Shown: positions 1 through 9,453, numbered from the stretch's first letter. The stretch: DNA of 64,000 bases from UBA5972 sp002430125 (GCA_937892915.1 CALBIC010000073.1:1-64000), one strand, 5' to 3'. Numbers and translations are program-made. The notes: generated by a model from the sequence alone, not told the origin.

Positions 1-173
1 TCGGCGGCAGTCGAGGCTGTCAACGCCGCAGCATAACCATCAGAAGCGGCAACAGCGGCAACAGACGGAGCCATTGTTACTGAGAAACGAGCCGAGCCAG
101 AAACTTTAACATCAGCGAATGATGCGCCAGCAACCATGGTCAGGGCTGTTGTAGTGAGAAGAATTTTTTTCAT
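1..173 (-). CDS. Porin, N-terminal part (runs off the left edge)
   Basis: The minus strand opens with an ATG at 171-173 and stays open to the window edge. The start encodes MKKILLTTTALTMVAGASFA, a clear Sec signal peptide, followed by ADVKVSGSARF. This matches the usual beginning of Rhodobacterales outer-membrane porins, where a short signal is followed by a first beta strand of the V-x-SG-x-x-RF type. A good ribosome site (GAGGG) sits about 8 bases upstream. The Ala- and Ser-rich stretch that follows is less typical of the family, and only about 57 residues are visible, so the porin call rests on the leader and first strand. Confidence 0.6.
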   Translation of the reverse strand, partial: MKKILLTTTALTMVAGASFADVKVSGSARFSVTMAPSVAAVAASDGYAAALTASTAA

Positions 174-449
174 TGTTTTCCCTCGTTAGAGTTTGGTTAA
201 TCTATGCCTCAATTTAGGGAATCCAAATTGAGTTGTATGACAAATCAATGTTTGGACGGCCACGGTCAAGCAACATTACCTATAAGTTACTCAAAGCGGC
301 CATTATTGGTGCAGAGTTGCCACAGTGCATCCAAGCTGCAGTATTGTCGCCACAATCTGTGCCGCAATTCAAATTTGCTTGTCCCCAAAACAGCAAGCCG
401 ATACTAACACTGGTAGAAAACGTTATTAAAAGCGTGGAGGGTACTGTTT
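174..449. promoter_or_regulatory. Divergent intergenic region between porin and lipoprotein
   Basis: These 276 bases separate two divergently transcribed genes and should hold both promoters. Short open frames exist here but none has a ribosome site or recognisable product. No clear operator or stem-loop was found. Confidence 0.35.
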
Positions 450-935
450 TTGTCTAAGTTTTTTAGGGGGCTGCTAATCGGTCTGGTGGTTTTGTCTGTT
501 GCCGGTTGTGGCAATAGCGGCCTGTTCAAGAATCGCACTGGTAAGAAAGTTGTGATTGATCCGCGTCCTCAGGATGAAAAAGCGTTGGGTAAAGGAAAGC
601 TTTCAGACCTGTTTTCCAAATCAGACAACCCAAATGTCACGGTTCGGGTTAATAAATATATCTGGAACGCATCACTGGATATCCTCAGCTTTATGCCGAT
701 TGAAAATGCTGATCCGTTTTCTGGCGTTATATCATACGGTTGGGGTGCACCCGCTGGTACATCACGGCAGTATCGGGCCACTGTATATATTCAGGACCCT
801 GCGCTGGATGCGCGCAGTTTGCGTGTTGCATTAGTCTCGCGCGGCGGCCCGGCATCAACTGATACGATTCGCCAGATCGAAAATGCGATCCTGACGCGCG
901 CCCGGCAGATGCGGATTGCCGACAGCAAGCTCTAG
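450..935 (+). CDS. DUF3576 family lipoprotein
   Basis: A 161-residue exported lipoprotein. The start is TTG, chosen because GGAGGG lies 9 bases upstream and it gives a full signal: a hydrophobic stretch (residues 8-17) followed by the lipobox VAGC, with Cys20 the likely lipidated residue. The mature part contains a W-N-A-S-L-D segment and a Y-G-W motif followed by a short beta-rich region, as in the DUF3576 family of alphaproteobacteria, whose function is not established. It stands alone before leuS and is followed by a strong stem-loop. An outer-membrane-facing envelope role is inferred from the lipobox only. Confidence 0.8.
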   Translation: MSKFFRGLLIGLVVLSVAGCGNSGLFKNRTGKKVVIDPRPQDEKALGKGKLSDLFSKSDNPNVTVRVNKYIWNASLDILSFMPIENADPFSGVISYGWGAPAGTSRQYRATVYIQDPALDARSLRVALVSRGGPASTDTIRQIENAILTRARQMRIADSKL

Positions 936-963
936 ACCTACGCGGTCAAAAGGAATTATGAAC

Positions 964-1003
964 GCGCCGGGACCCGCAAAATCGGGTTTCCCGGCGCAGT
1001 TTT
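964..1003 (+). terminator. Rho-independent terminator after the DUF3576 gene
   Basis: A 9-bp stem GCGCCGGGA/TCCCGGCGC encloses an inner CCCG/CGGG stem with a CAAAAT loop and is followed by AGTTTTG. It lies between the lipoprotein stop and the leuS ribosome site, so leuS must have its own start of transcription here or be read through. Confidence 0.75.
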
Positions 1004-1018
1004 GACAAGGAACAAAGA

Positions 1019-3565
1019 ATGTCGCGTTACAACGCCCGTGTGGTTGAACCTAAATGGCAAAAGGCATGGGAAGCCGCGAATGTTTTCCGCGCTGAACGTG
1101 ATTCGTCGCGCGAAAAGTATTATGTACTGGAAATGTTTCCCTATCCGTCGGGGCGCATTCATATGGGTCATGTGCGCAATTACACGATGGGCGACGTGGT
1201 CGCGCGCTACAAATCCGCAAATGGATTTAACGTTTTGCACCCGATGGGGTGGGATGCGTTCGGGTTGGCGGCTGAAAACGCAGCTATGGAAAAGGGCATT
1301 CACCCGGCGACATGGACCTTTCAGAACATCTCCGACATGAAGGCGCAGCTGAAACCCTTGGGGTTCTCGCTGGACTGGTCGCGTGAAATCGCCACCTGCC
1401 ATCCGGAATATTATCGCCACCAACAGGCCATGTTCATTGATATGATGGATAAGGGCCTAATCTATCGCAAGAACGCCGTGGTTAACTGGGATCCGGTTGA
1501 CATGACGGTTCTGGCGAATGAACAGGTTGAACAAGGCCGTGGTTGGCGGTCGGGCGCGCTGGTGGAACGGCGCGAACTGACACAGTGGTTTTTCAGGATC
1601 TCGGAATATTCCGACGAATTACTTGCGGCGATCAGTACCCTGGATAATTGGCCGACCAAAGTGAAACTGATGCAGGAAAACTGGATTGGCAAATCACGTG
1701 GTCTGCAATTCAGCTTTGAACGCACAGATGACGGCGCGCCGATCGAGGTTTATACGACCCGTCCCGACACCTTAATGGGGGCGTCGTTTGTCGGCATCTC
1801 GCCGGATCATCCGATTTCCAAAGCTTTAGAGGCGAAAAATCCCAAGCTAGCGGCGTTTAACATCGAGGCCCGTAAGGGTGGAACGACCGAAGAAGCCATC
1901 GAGACAGCGCCCAAGCTGGGTTTTGATACCGGGCTTAAAGTCAAACATCCGTTAAACCCGGATTGGGAACTGCCGGTCTGGGTCGCAAACTTTATCCTCA
2001 TGGAATACGGCACCGGCGCAATCTTTGGCTGCCCGGCGCATGATCAGCGCGATCTGGATTTCTGCCGTAAATACGATTTGCCGGTTATTGATACGTTTTA
2101 TGCGCTTGATGACCCGAAACCAGTCACGACCGAGGCATTCGTGCCCTTCAAAACCGACAAGGTGCGTTGGGTCGATCATTTTGCCGGTTTGGACATTGCC
2201 ACCGGCCAAGAGGCGATTGATGCAACTATCGATTTTGCCGAAACGCAAGGCTGGGGCAAAGGCGTAACCAAGTTTCGCCTGCGCGATTGGGGCCTGTCGC
2301 GCCAACGCTATTGGGGTTGCCCGATTCCGGTTGTGCATTGTGATGTCTGCGGTGTTGTTGCTGAAAAGAAAGAAAACCTACCGGTGCGTCTGCCGGATGA
2401 TGTGACCTTCGAAAAACCAGGCAATCCACTTGACCGGCATCCGACGTGGCGCGACGTTGCCTGCCCGTCCTGTGGCGGTGCGGCCAAGCGTGAAACCGAC
2501 ACGATGGACACGTTCGTTGATTCGTCGTGGTATTTCGCGCGGTTCACCTCGCCTCGGGCCGAAACCCCGACGGTTATGGCGGATGCGGAATACTGGATGA
2601 ATGTTGACCAGTATATCGGCGGCGTTGAACACGCGATCCTACATCTGCTGTATTCACGGTTTTTTGCGCGCGCGATGAACTTGACCGGGCATCTGCCGAA
2701 ATCCGCCATTGAACCGTTCAATGCTTTGTTCACGCAAGGCATGGTAACGCATGAGACCTATGCAACCCGTAATAAGGACGGGCGGCCGGTTTGGCGCACG
2801 CCAGATGAGGTCGAGATCCGCGACGGCGTTATGGCCCTGCGAGAGTCAGGCGAAGCGGTCGAAGTTGGGCCGATCATCAAGATGTCCAAATCCAAAAAGA
2901 ACGTGGTCGATCCGCAGGATATCATCGACCAATACGGTGCCGACACAGCACGCTGGTTTGTGATGTCGGACTCGCCGCCCGAACGGGATGTTGAATGGAC
3001 AGCTTCGGGTGCTGAAGCCGCGTGGAAACACCTGCAACGCATCTGGCGGATGACAGACGAAATCCACGCAGCTGGCGAAGGCGGCGAACCCGACCCGGCG
3101 CTTGAAAAAGCGACAGCTAAGGCAATTGATGAAGTCACCAAAGGCATCGAAGGATTCGCATTCAACAAATCCGTCGCAAAGCTTTATGAGCTGACCAACA
3201 GCTTGCAAAAATCCGACGCTGGCCCCTCGGCTAAACGCAAAACCATGCTGACGATCGCGCAGATGATGCAACCCATGACACCGCATCTGGCCGAAGAAGT
3301 GTGGGCTGTGTTGGGTGGTCAGGGCTTGGTGGCGCAGGCGCCCTGGCCCAAGGCCGATCCGATGCTATTGGTCGATGATACCGTGACCCTGCCAATTCAG
3401 ATCAATGGCAAGCGGCGCAGTGAAATCACCGTTCCCAAAGACATGCCAAAGGAAGAGGTTGAAAAGCTTGTCTTGTCCGACGATGCTGTGATCCGGGCAC
3501 TGGACGGTAATGTGCCTAAAAAGCTGATCGTTGTACCGGGCCGGATTGTGAATGTTGTCATCTGA
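1019..3565 (+). CDS. leuS: Leucine--tRNA ligase
   Basis: Class I aminoacyl-tRNA synthetase that charges tRNA-Leu in the cytoplasm. The 848-residue length is normal for bacterial LeuRS. The HIGH motif appears as HMGH at residues 48-51 and the KMSKS loop as KMSKS near residue 621. Between them lies the CP1 editing domain, including TTRPDTLMGA, which removes mischarged amino acids. An insertion with four cysteines (CDVCG and CPSCGG, residues about 440-490) looks like the zinc-binding module. AAGGAAC precedes the ATG. Its last 14 bases overlap lptE, and the leuS-lptE-holA order is conserved in the group. Confidence 0.98.
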   Translation: MSRYNARVVEPKWQKAWEAANVFRAERDSSREKYYVLEMFPYPSGRIHMGHVRNYTMGDVVARYKSANGFNVLHPMGWDAFGLAAENAAMEKGIHPATWTFQNISDMKAQLKPLGFSLDWSREIATCHPEYYRHQQAMFIDMMDKGLIYRKNAVVNWDPVDMTVLANEQVEQGRGWRSGALVERRELTQWFFRISEYSDELLAAISTLDNWPTKVKLMQENWIGKSRGLQFSFERTDDGAPIEVYTTRPDTLMGASFVGISPDHPISKALEAKNPKLAAFNIEARKGGTTEEAIETAPKLGFDTGLKVKHPLNPDWELPVWVANFILMEYGTGAIFGCPAHDQRDLDFCRKYDLPVIDTFYALDDPKPVTTEAFVPFKTDKVRWVDHFAGLDIATGQEAIDATIDFAETQGWGKGVTKFRLRDWGLSRQRYWGCPIPVVHCDVCGVVAEKKENLPVRLPDDVTFEKPGNPLDRHPTWRDVACPSCGGAAKRETDTMDTFVDSSWYFARFTSPRAETPTVMADAEYWMNVDQYIGGVEHAILHLLYSRFFARAMNLTGHLPKSAIEPFNALFTQGMVTHETYATRNKDGRPVWRTPDEVEIRDGVMALRESGEAVEVGPIIKMSKSKKNVVDPQDIIDQYGADTARWFVMSDSPPERDVEWTASGAEAAWKHLQRIWRMTDEIHAAGEGGEPDPALEKATAKAIDEVTKGIEGFAFNKSVAKLYELTNSLQKSDAGPSAKRKTMLTIAQMMQPMTPHLAEEVWAVLGGQGLVAQAPWPKADPMLLVDDTVTLPIQINGKRRSEITVPKDMPKEEVEKLVLSDDAVIRALDGNVPKKLIVVPGRIVNVVI

Positions 3566-4049
3566 TCGCCGAACCTTTTTGTTGACCTTGGCAGCCCTGC
3601 CGATCGCAGGTTGCGGGTTTCAACCAATTTATCTGCAAGGCAGTGCAAGCAGCTCGTTGCATGGACAAATCAGAACCAACCTGATCGAAAGCCGTAATGG
3701 TTTCATCCTGCTTGAAAGACTTGAATCGCGGCTTGGCGAGCCCGAGACGAATGCCCGTTTTGAAATGACGGTGGAAATGTCGGTAACGCAGGCAGAGCTG
3801 ATCCTTGACGTTAAAAAGGGCATTGTGCGGTACGAATTGAACGGTGTCGCCAGTATCACGGTGACGGATTCGACCAGCGGCTTGGTGGTTTTTACGGATA
3901 AGTTGCGCCAAACGACCGGTTACAGCGGCACATCTGAAACCGCACAGACCAACGCCGCGCGGCAAGATGCGAACGAGCGGATGATTGTCGCCCTTGCCGA
4001 TCAGATCATTCTGCGCCTGACATCAACTGCCAACAGCTGGGCAAAATGA
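3552..4049 (+). CDS. lptE: LPS assembly lipoprotein LptE
   Basis: A 165-residue outer-membrane lipoprotein that plugs the LptD barrel in the last step of lipopolysaccharide export. The N-terminus has a twin-arginine-free signal ending in the lipobox IAGC, followed by GFQPIY, which is the typical start of mature LptE. The gene begins inside the end of leuS and shares ATGA with holA, so the three are co-translated. LptE diverges strongly between species; the assignment rests on the GCGF(Q/R)P(I/L)Y start, the size and the position between leuS and holA. The partner lptCAB genes are at 37-39 kb. Confidence 0.9.
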   Translation: MLSSDRRTFLLTLAALPIAGCGFQPIYLQGSASSSLHGQIRTNLIESRNGFILLERLESRLGEPETNARFEMTVEMSVTQAELILDVKKGIVRYELNGVASITVTDSTSGLVVFTDKLRQTTGYSGTSETAQTNAARQDANERMIVALADQIILRLTSTANSWAK

Positions 4050-5068
4050 AACTGTCTGGGCGCGACGCCGTCAGGTATTTTGCCAAACCCGAAGCGGGGC
4101 GCACCGGATTGTTGATCTATGGCCCCGATGCGATGCGTATTGCCCTAAAACGCCAGGAAGTAGTGCTGGCCCTTGTCGGCCCGAACGGCGAAGAAGAAAT
4201 GCGGCTCGCTCGATTGCCTGCCTCAGACCTTAGAAAAGACACCGCGGCCTTGCTTGACGCGGTCAAAGCGCAAAGCTTTTTTCCGGGTCCACGCGTGGTT
4301 TTTGTTGAAGACGCCAGCGATGCTTTGACCAAGCAGTTTACTGTGGCGTTGAGCGACTGGCAGAAGGGCGATGCGACTTTGGTTGTCACCGCCGGGCAAC
4401 TGGCAGGCAAATCCAGCTTGCGAAAATTGTTTGAAGGCCACTCCAATTCTTATGCGACGGCGGTTTATACCGATCCGCCGACGCGCGAGGAAATTGAAGC
4501 GACCCTGACCAAAGCTGGTGTTACAAATATAAGCCAGCCAGCGATGGCTGACCTCACCGTATTGGCGCGGCTTCTGGATCCGGGTGATTTTGCCCAAACG
4601 ATGGAAAAACTTGGCCTTTACAAGCTGAATGATCCCGAACCTGTCAGCCCGCAGGATGTGGCGGCCTGCGCCCCGGCTACGTCCGAGGCCGCACTTGATG
4701 ATGCGCTCAACATTATCGCCGAGGCCAAGGTCGGTGAAATCGGCCCGATCATGCGCAAACTTGAAGGCCAGGGCGTTAACGCCACGACAATTTGCATCGG
4801 TGCCACACGGCATTTCCGGCAATTACATCTGGCTGCAAGCCATCCCAACGGCCCCGAAGCCGGATTAAGCTCATCGCGCCCACCAGTGTTTGGGCCACGG
4901 CGAGATCGGATGCTTAGGCAAGCCCGCGCTTTGGGAATGTATAAGCTGGAAAACATGCTGAGCATCCTGACAGACACCGATCTTGCACTCAGAAGTTCAA
5001 AGCCCATACCAGCGCGCGCCAGTCTTGAGCGCGCCTTTATCCGTATTGCCATGCTTGGGCGTTCTTGA
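4046..5068 (+). CDS. holA: DNA polymerase III subunit delta
   Basis: Clamp-loader subunit that opens the beta sliding clamp. The 340-residue product begins MKLSGRDAVRYFAKP, which matches alphaproteobacterial HolA, and keeps the AAA+-like fold with LLIYGPDAMRI in place of a functional Walker A, as expected since delta does not hydrolyse ATP. It overlaps lptE by 4 bases. The C-terminal collar region (residues about 220-335) is full length. No oddity was seen. Confidence 0.93.
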   Translation: MKLSGRDAVRYFAKPEAGRTGLLIYGPDAMRIALKRQEVVLALVGPNGEEEMRLARLPASDLRKDTAALLDAVKAQSFFPGPRVVFVEDASDALTKQFTVALSDWQKGDATLVVTAGQLAGKSSLRKLFEGHSNSYATAVYTDPPTREEIEATLTKAGVTNISQPAMADLTVLARLLDPGDFAQTMEKLGLYKLNDPEPVSPQDVAACAPATSEAALDDALNIIAEAKVGEIGPIMRKLEGQGVNATTICIGATRHFRQLHLAASHPNGPEAGLSSSRPPVFGPRRDRMLRQARALGMYKLENMLSILTDTDLALRSSKPIPARASLERAFIRIAMLGRS

Positions 5069-5085
5069 AAAACAGGGAATCAGAG

Positions 5086-5673
5086 ATGTATAAACTTTTA
5101 GGTAGCAAAAAAAGCCGCGCCTTCCGGGTGCTTTGGGCACTTGAAGAAATGGGGCTTGAATACGAACATATTGGGGCAGCCGCGCGGTCCGACGAGGTGC
5201 GTGCTTACAACGCTTCGGGCAAGGTTCCGGTCTTGCTTGTGGGTGACCATGTTCTGACAGACAGCGTCGCGATCATTCAGTTTCTGGCGGATAAACACGG
5301 CAAGCTGACATTTCCTGCCGGGTCGATTGAACGGGCGCGACAGGATGGATTGACTCAATTTGCCTGTGACGAGATGGATGGCACCCTTTGGACGGCAGCG
5401 CGCAACTCGTTCATTCTGCCGGAAGAACGTCGCGTTCCGGCAATCAAAGACACGCTGAAATGGGAATACGCCCGGTCTATGAAAACTTTGGCGGATCGTT
5501 TGGGTGATAACACCTATCTGATGGGCGACACGTTTACAGTAGCCGATATCATCGCGACCCACAGTGGAACCTGGGCTCGCAATGCAGGGTTTGCATGCGA
5601 TGAGCAATCCGTCAGCGACTATATTGATCGGGTAATCGCCCGCCCCGCCTATATCCGCGCACAAGCTCTTTAA
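5086..5673 (+). CDS. Glutathione S-transferase family protein
   Basis: A 195-residue cytosolic GST-like protein. The N-terminal thioredoxin-like half begins MYKLLGSKKSRAFRVLWALE and carries the GKVPVL and D-S-x-A-I glutathione-site motifs. The C-terminal helical half contains FTVADI, the conserved N-capping box. A TTG seven codons upstream overlaps the end of holA, but ATG at 5086 starts at the usual family N-terminus and has GGGA about 10 bases before it. Substrate is unknown. It is probably transcribed with holA. Confidence 0.88.
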   Translation: MYKLLGSKKSRAFRVLWALEEMGLEYEHIGAAARSDEVRAYNASGKVPVLLVGDHVLTDSVAIIQFLADKHGKLTFPAGSIERARQDGLTQFACDEMDGTLWTAARNSFILPEERRVPAIKDTLKWEYARSMKTLADRLGDNTYLMGDTFTVADIIATHSGTWARNAGFACDEQSVSDYIDRVIARPAYIRAQAL

Positions 5674-5681
5674 TCCAGCGG

Positions 5682-5732
5682 AGGCCCTGCGGGCCGTTCC
5701 TTTTTAGGCCCTTCGGGCGGGGTGTTCGGTTG
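5682..5732. terminator. Terminator region between convergent genes
   Basis: GGCCCTGCGGGCC forms a short GC-rich hairpin followed by GTTCCTTTTT, and a second small hairpin (GCCCTTCGGGC) follows directly. This ends the leuS-to-GST transcript and may also serve the minus-strand operon that stops at 5745. Confidence 0.6.
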
Positions 5733-5744
5733 GCTGTCGTGGGT

Positions 5745-6752
5745 TCAGGGTATCAAGGCAAGGATGTCCTGATGCAGGCTTTTGGGGACGTGGATGCCTT
5801 CGGTCAGCGTTTGTTTCCGGCTTTCAAATCGCCGGACGCCGGGCAAGCGTGTGCCTTCCTGAGACAGCACCGCCGCAAACAGTTTTTCGCCGTGGTCAAG
5901 GAAACCATGCGCGTCGCCGAACTTGGCGGGATCAAGCGCGATAATCAGTTCGCCGCCTTTCGGTGGTCCGCCACGACCGGCATCATCCTGTGCGGATTCA
6001 AGGCTTAGAAACTGGCCAATCAACGGTCCGGCCAACAACTCGATCATCATGGCGAGTGATGCGCCTTTGTAGCCACCAAAACCCAATTGCGCGCCAGCGA
6101 GAACCACATTCGGGTCCGTCGTGGCCTCGCCATTTGGTCCGATTCCGGCGGTTTCAGGAACGTTGTGACCATCACGCGCCGCGATCATGATTTCGCCGCG
6201 CGCCATGCTGGAGGAGGCCTGATCGAACACCATCGGTGGCTGGCCTTTGCGCGGCCATGCAAAGCCCATCGGGTTGGTTCCAAACAGCGCCTTCAGTCCA
6301 CCGGCTGGGGCGACATAGGGATAGGCCGCCGTAACAGCAATCGCGCAAAGACCGTCATCGGCCAGTGCTTCGACCTCGGGCCACATTGCGGCGATATGGT
6401 ACATATTGGTGATGGCCAGGGCCGCAATGCCGTTTTTGCGCGCGCACTCCACCAACGGTTTATGCGCAATGCGTTGGGCCAACGGGGCGTAACCGTTGTC
6501 GCCGTCAACGCGAATAACCGCCGGGGCAAGCTGGTCGACCTTGGGTTTAGCCTGGCCATTTACCCGGCCAGAAGTGACGCCGCTGACGTACCACGGCAGG
6601 CGAAACAGGCCGTGCGAATGGCAGATGTCAGCCTCGGCCTGGATCATGCGGTCAGCGACTGCACGGGCGTTGGTTTCGTCCAGACCGTTGGCAGAAAGAA
6701 CCGTCAGCGCAAGTGAGTGGGCTTCGGGTAAGGTCATGTGAACATGGGACAT
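5745..6752 (-). CDS. Ldh family oxidoreductase (malate/L-lactate dehydrogenase type)
   Basis: A 335-residue NAD(P)H-dependent dehydrogenase of the Ldh_2 family, which includes malate, ureidoglycolate, 2,3-diketogulonate and delta1-piperideine-2-carboxylate reductases. The family signature SHGLFRLPWYV is present near residue 43, with GTNPMGFAWP, GGYKGASLAM and the usual C-terminal region. The start at 6752 is preferred over upstream ATGs because AAGGA lies 8 bases before it and it begins 1 base after the flavoprotein stop. It is the last gene of a six-gene operon. The substrate cannot be read from sequence; imine or oxo-acid reduction is possible in view of the amino-acid-modifying genes upstream. 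Confidence 0.88.
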   Translation of the reverse strand: MSHVHMTLPEAHSLALTVLSANGLDETNARAVADRMIQAEADICHSHGLFRLPWYVSGVTSGRVNGQAKPKVDQLAPAVIRVDGDNGYAPLAQRIAHKPLVECARKNGIAALAITNMYHIAAMWPEVEALADDGLCAIAVTAAYPYVAPAGGLKALFGTNPMGFAWPRKGQPPMVFDQASSSMARGEIMIAARDGHNVPETAGIGPNGEATTDPNVVLAGAQLGFGGYKGASLAMMIELLAGPLIGQFLSLESAQDDAGRGGPPKGGELIIALDPAKFGDAHGFLDHGEKLFAAVLSQEGTRLPGVRRFESRKQTLTEGIHVPKSLHQDILALIP

Positions 6753-6753
6753 T

Positions 6754-7941
6754 TCAAGCATCCTTTGCATCAAGAAAATCGGCAGCGGCGAGGCCGGCAT
6801 GCCGGCCTGTCGCCATGCAGGCGGTGATCAGATAACCACCGGTCGGGGCCTCCCAGTCCAGCATTTCGCCAGCTACGAAAACACCTGGCAAAGCTTTTAG
6901 CATCAGGCTGTCATCGACGCTTGATCGCGCCACACCACCAGCGGTCGAGATTGCCTCGTCAATTGGACGCGGGCCATTATGGGGGATCGGTAAAGATTTT
7001 AATATTGCGGCCAGAAGTTCGGGGTTTTTTGGCAATGGTCGGGCGCACTCCTGCAGCAAAGCCAACCGAGTTGTGTCGAATTTCAACACCTTACGTAAAT
7101 GATTAGCCAGACTGTTTTTACCTTGAGGTTTTTCGAGCCGGGTTTTTATCGTCGCCAAAGTCAGGTCAGGAAACAGGTCGATTGCCAGGCCAGCCCCGTC
7201 GCGAAGGGCGCGGCTAACGGCGTAAATTCCACTGCCTTCCACGCCCTTTGACGAGATGATGAATTCGCCGCGTTGCCGGATTTGCCCGGCGATCAACGCG
7301 ACCGATTTCACCGGTTGGCCGAAATGCGGTACCATATGCTGCGACCAGTTAACGCTAAAGCCAACATTCGCCGGTAAAAACGGAGCGATTTCAATGTCCT
7401 GCTTGACCAAGATCGGTGCCCAAGCGCCATCAGAACCAAGTCTGGCCCAGCTGGCGCCGCCCAGTGCAAGGACAACCGCATCCGCGAGAATGACCTCGGG
7501 GCCGTTGGGGGTTTCGAATTGTACTGCCTGACCTTCAAACCCAGTCCACCGGTATTTTGTCTTAAATATCAAACCTTTGTCATTAAGACGGAGCATCCAT
7601 GCCCGCAAAAGCGGCGATGCCTTCATTGCTTTTGGAAAAACCCGACCGGTCGAGCCGGTGAATACCTCTTGGTTCAGAGCCTGAGCCCAGGTCACTACAT
7701 CTTTGTTGGAAAACTCCGCCAGCATTGGCAGCAGCCAATCTTTGGCATCGCCGTAAGCATTGATAAAGGTTTCGAAATCTTCGTCTTTTGTAAGGTTGAG
7801 GCCGGATTTCCCAGCCATCTGCAACTTGCGACCGACCGACGGCTTGGCCTCGGCTAGAATAACCTTATGCCCGCGGTCAGTGAGCATTTCAGCGGCCATC
7901 AGACCTGCGGGGCCGGCACCTATGACGACGGCGGTTTTCAT
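6754..7941 (-). CDS. HI0933/BaiN-like flavoprotein (TIGR03862 type)
   Basis: A 395-residue FAD-binding protein. The N-terminus holds the dinucleotide-binding motif GAGPAGLMAA and the family motif GRKLQMAGKSGLNLT. C-terminal TAGGVA and FVAGEMLDWEAPTGGY are typical of HI0933-family flavoproteins, some of which are thought to act as 2-enoate reductases or nucleic-acid-associated enzymes. A GTG at 7950 is an alternative start; neither has a strong ribosome site. The gene follows an enoyl-CoA hydratase by about 25-34 bases and precedes the Ldh-family gene by 1 base, so all share a transcript. The physiological role is unknown. Confidence 0.85.
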   Translation of the reverse strand: MKTAVVIGAGPAGLMAAEMLTDRGHKVILAEAKPSVGRKLQMAGKSGLNLTKDEDFETFINAYGDAKDWLLPMLAEFSNKDVVTWAQALNQEVFTGSTGRVFPKAMKASPLLRAWMLRLNDKGLIFKTKYRWTGFEGQAVQFETPNGPEVILADAVVLALGGASWARLGSDGAWAPILVKQDIEIAPFLPANVGFSVNWSQHMVPHFGQPVKSVALIAGQIRQRGEFIISSKGVEGSGIYAVSRALRDGAGLAIDLFPDLTLATIKTRLEKPQGKNSLANHLRKVLKFDTTRLALLQECARPLPKNPELLAAILKSLPIPHNGPRPIDEAISTAGGVARSSVDDSLMLKALPGVFVAGEMLDWEAPTGGYLITACMATGRHAGLAAADFLDAKDA

Positions 7942-7975
7942 GCGGCGCACACTTGGATTGCACGTTTTGACTGTG

Positions 7976-8698
7976 TCATTTCCGGCTGCCTTGCCGAATA
8001 CGCAAACGGGCAGTTTTATCGTCGTGATAAACGGCGTGAAAACAATCGGATTGCATTTCTGCGGTCAGTCCCGGTTCGCCTAGCCGCTTGATTGCCGTCA
8101 ATGTGTGGCCCTCGGCGGTAAGGGCTGCCGCCGACAGATCGGCAATGGTCGCAGCGAAATCCTCTGACAGCAAAATCCGGTCAATTAGGCCGTAGGCAAG
8201 CGCTGTTTGCGCGTCGAGTTTTTGCGCGGCCAAAAGGATCAATCGGGTGCGCGAAGGGCCGATCAACGCGGTCATTCTGGCAACATCCGAAGGCTGCGGC
8301 AGAAAGCCGTTTTTCAGGACCGGGTAAAAGAAATTTGCGCCCGGCACTGCCAGTCGCAAATCGCATGCCAGGGCCAGGGCAAAGCCACCGCCTGCCAAAG
8401 TGCCGTTCAGGGCGGCAATCGTCAGGCAAGGCAGGTTTGCCAGACGCGACGACATCTGCTCCCAAACCGGATTGGTCGTAATTGATGACGCATCCCGCGC
8501 TTCGCCCAAATCGGCGCCCGCACAAAACACCCGTGTTCCGGCACCCGTTACGACCAGCACCCGCAGATCTGTATCTTGCTGTGCCTGCGCAAAAACCTCG
8601 GCCAAGTGTTCCAGCATTCCGATTGTCAGGGCATTGGCCTTGTCGGGGCGGTTCAGCGTTACCGTCCAGGTGCCGCCATTCTTGTGAACATCAATCAC
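7976..8698 (-). CDS. Enoyl-CoA hydratase/isomerase family protein
   Basis: A 240-residue crotonase-fold protein. It shows the first oxyanion-hole segment (FCAGADLGEA, around residue 58) and the second (GTLAGGGFALALACDLRLA, near residue 100). Crotonase members act on acyl-CoA thioesters as hydratases, isomerases or hydrolases. The usual second catalytic glutamate region reads FFYPVLKNGFLPQPSD, which departs from the classical hydratase pattern, so the exact reaction is uncertain. The start overlaps the SDR gene by 4 bases, which ties the two together. Confidence 0.88.
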   Translation of the reverse strand: MIDVHKNGGTWTVTLNRPDKANALTIGMLEHLAEVFAQAQQDTDLRVLVVTGAGTRVFCAGADLGEARDASSITTNPVWEQMSSRLANLPCLTIAALNGTLAGGGFALALACDLRLAVPGANFFYPVLKNGFLPQPSDVARMTALIGPSRTRLILLAAQKLDAQTALAYGLIDRILLSEDFAATIADLSAAALTAEGHTLTAIKRLGEPGLTAEMQSDCFHAVYHDDKTARLRIRQGSRK

Positions 8699-9453
8699 TT
8701 GATCAACCCGATCCGGCGGCGGATCTTTTCGTCGCGCAGGGAAATCTCCTGCCCCAGGAAATCATTCGCGGCTTTGGTACACATCCACAACAGGGCGCGC
8801 GCTGCCCAACTTGCCGGAATATGCGCGGAAGGGTCGAGCTTGCTTACAGGATTGATGCCCGAAGCGCGGATTTTTACCTGCATTTCGGTGGCCACCGTGC
8901 CCGGCGATAATCCCATGATCCGAATGCCGGCCGCACGGTTCTCGGTGTCGGCGGCTTTGGTTAACATCGCAGCGCCGGCTTTTGAGGTGCAATAGGCGCT
9001 CCACCCTTCAAGGGCGGAATGGGCCGCACCCGAACTGACGGTCAGGATGGTGCTGCCAGATGTCATCACCGGTAAGGCCGCCCGCATTCCGTTGAAAACG
9101 CCCTTGATATTGATATCAATCGTGCGCGCCCATTCATCGGGATCAGCGCTTGCCAATGGGCCGATTGGATCAACCACACCGGCGTTATTGATCAGAACGT
9201 CAAGGCTGCCGTAAGCTTTGAGTGCTGCATCAGTGGCTTTCTGAACCTCGTCAAAACGGCTGACATCGCATTTCACCGCGATAGCATTGCCGCCTGCCTT
9301 GGTTATTTCAGCGACAAGTCCGGCAATCTCGCTTTCGGTTCTTGCTGTAAGAACAACATTCGCACCCGCGCGCGCAAAGATTTGCGCGGCCGCAGCACCG
9401 ATGCCACGGCTGGCCCCGGTGACCAAAACGGTCTTTCCTGTGAGTTCGGTCAT
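8695..9453 (-). CDS. SDR family NAD(P)-dependent oxidoreductase
   Basis: A 252-residue classical short-chain dehydrogenase. The cofactor motif is TGASRGIGAAAA (residues 14-25), followed by NNAG near residue 89 and the catalytic Ser with YCTSKAG near residue 153. A basic residue after the second beta strand (ARTESE) hints at NADP(H) preference, which is inference. The gene starts 13 bases after ectC and its end overlaps the hydratase gene. Substrate is unknown. Confidence 0.92.
   Translation of the reverse strand: MTELTGKTVLVTGASRGIGAAAAQIFARAGANVVLTARTESEIAGLVAEITKAGGNAIAVKCDVSRFDEVQKATDAALKAYGSLDVLINNAGVVDPIGPLASADPDEWARTIDINIKGVFNGMRAALPVMTSGSTILTVSSGAAHSALEGWSAYCTSKAGAAMLTKAADTENRAAGIRIMGLSPGTVATEMQVKIRASGINPVSKLDPSAHIPASWAARALLWMCTKAANDFLGQEISLRDEKIRRRIGLIK

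Noticed and set aside
233..457. 74-codon plus-strand open frame in the porin-lipoprotein gap
   Set aside because: No ribosome site, overlaps the real start of the lipoprotein gene and shows no family resemblance.
4223..4822. 199-codon minus-strand open frame inside holA
   Set aside because: Shadow of a GC-rich coding sequence; holA has clear family features and the shadow has none.
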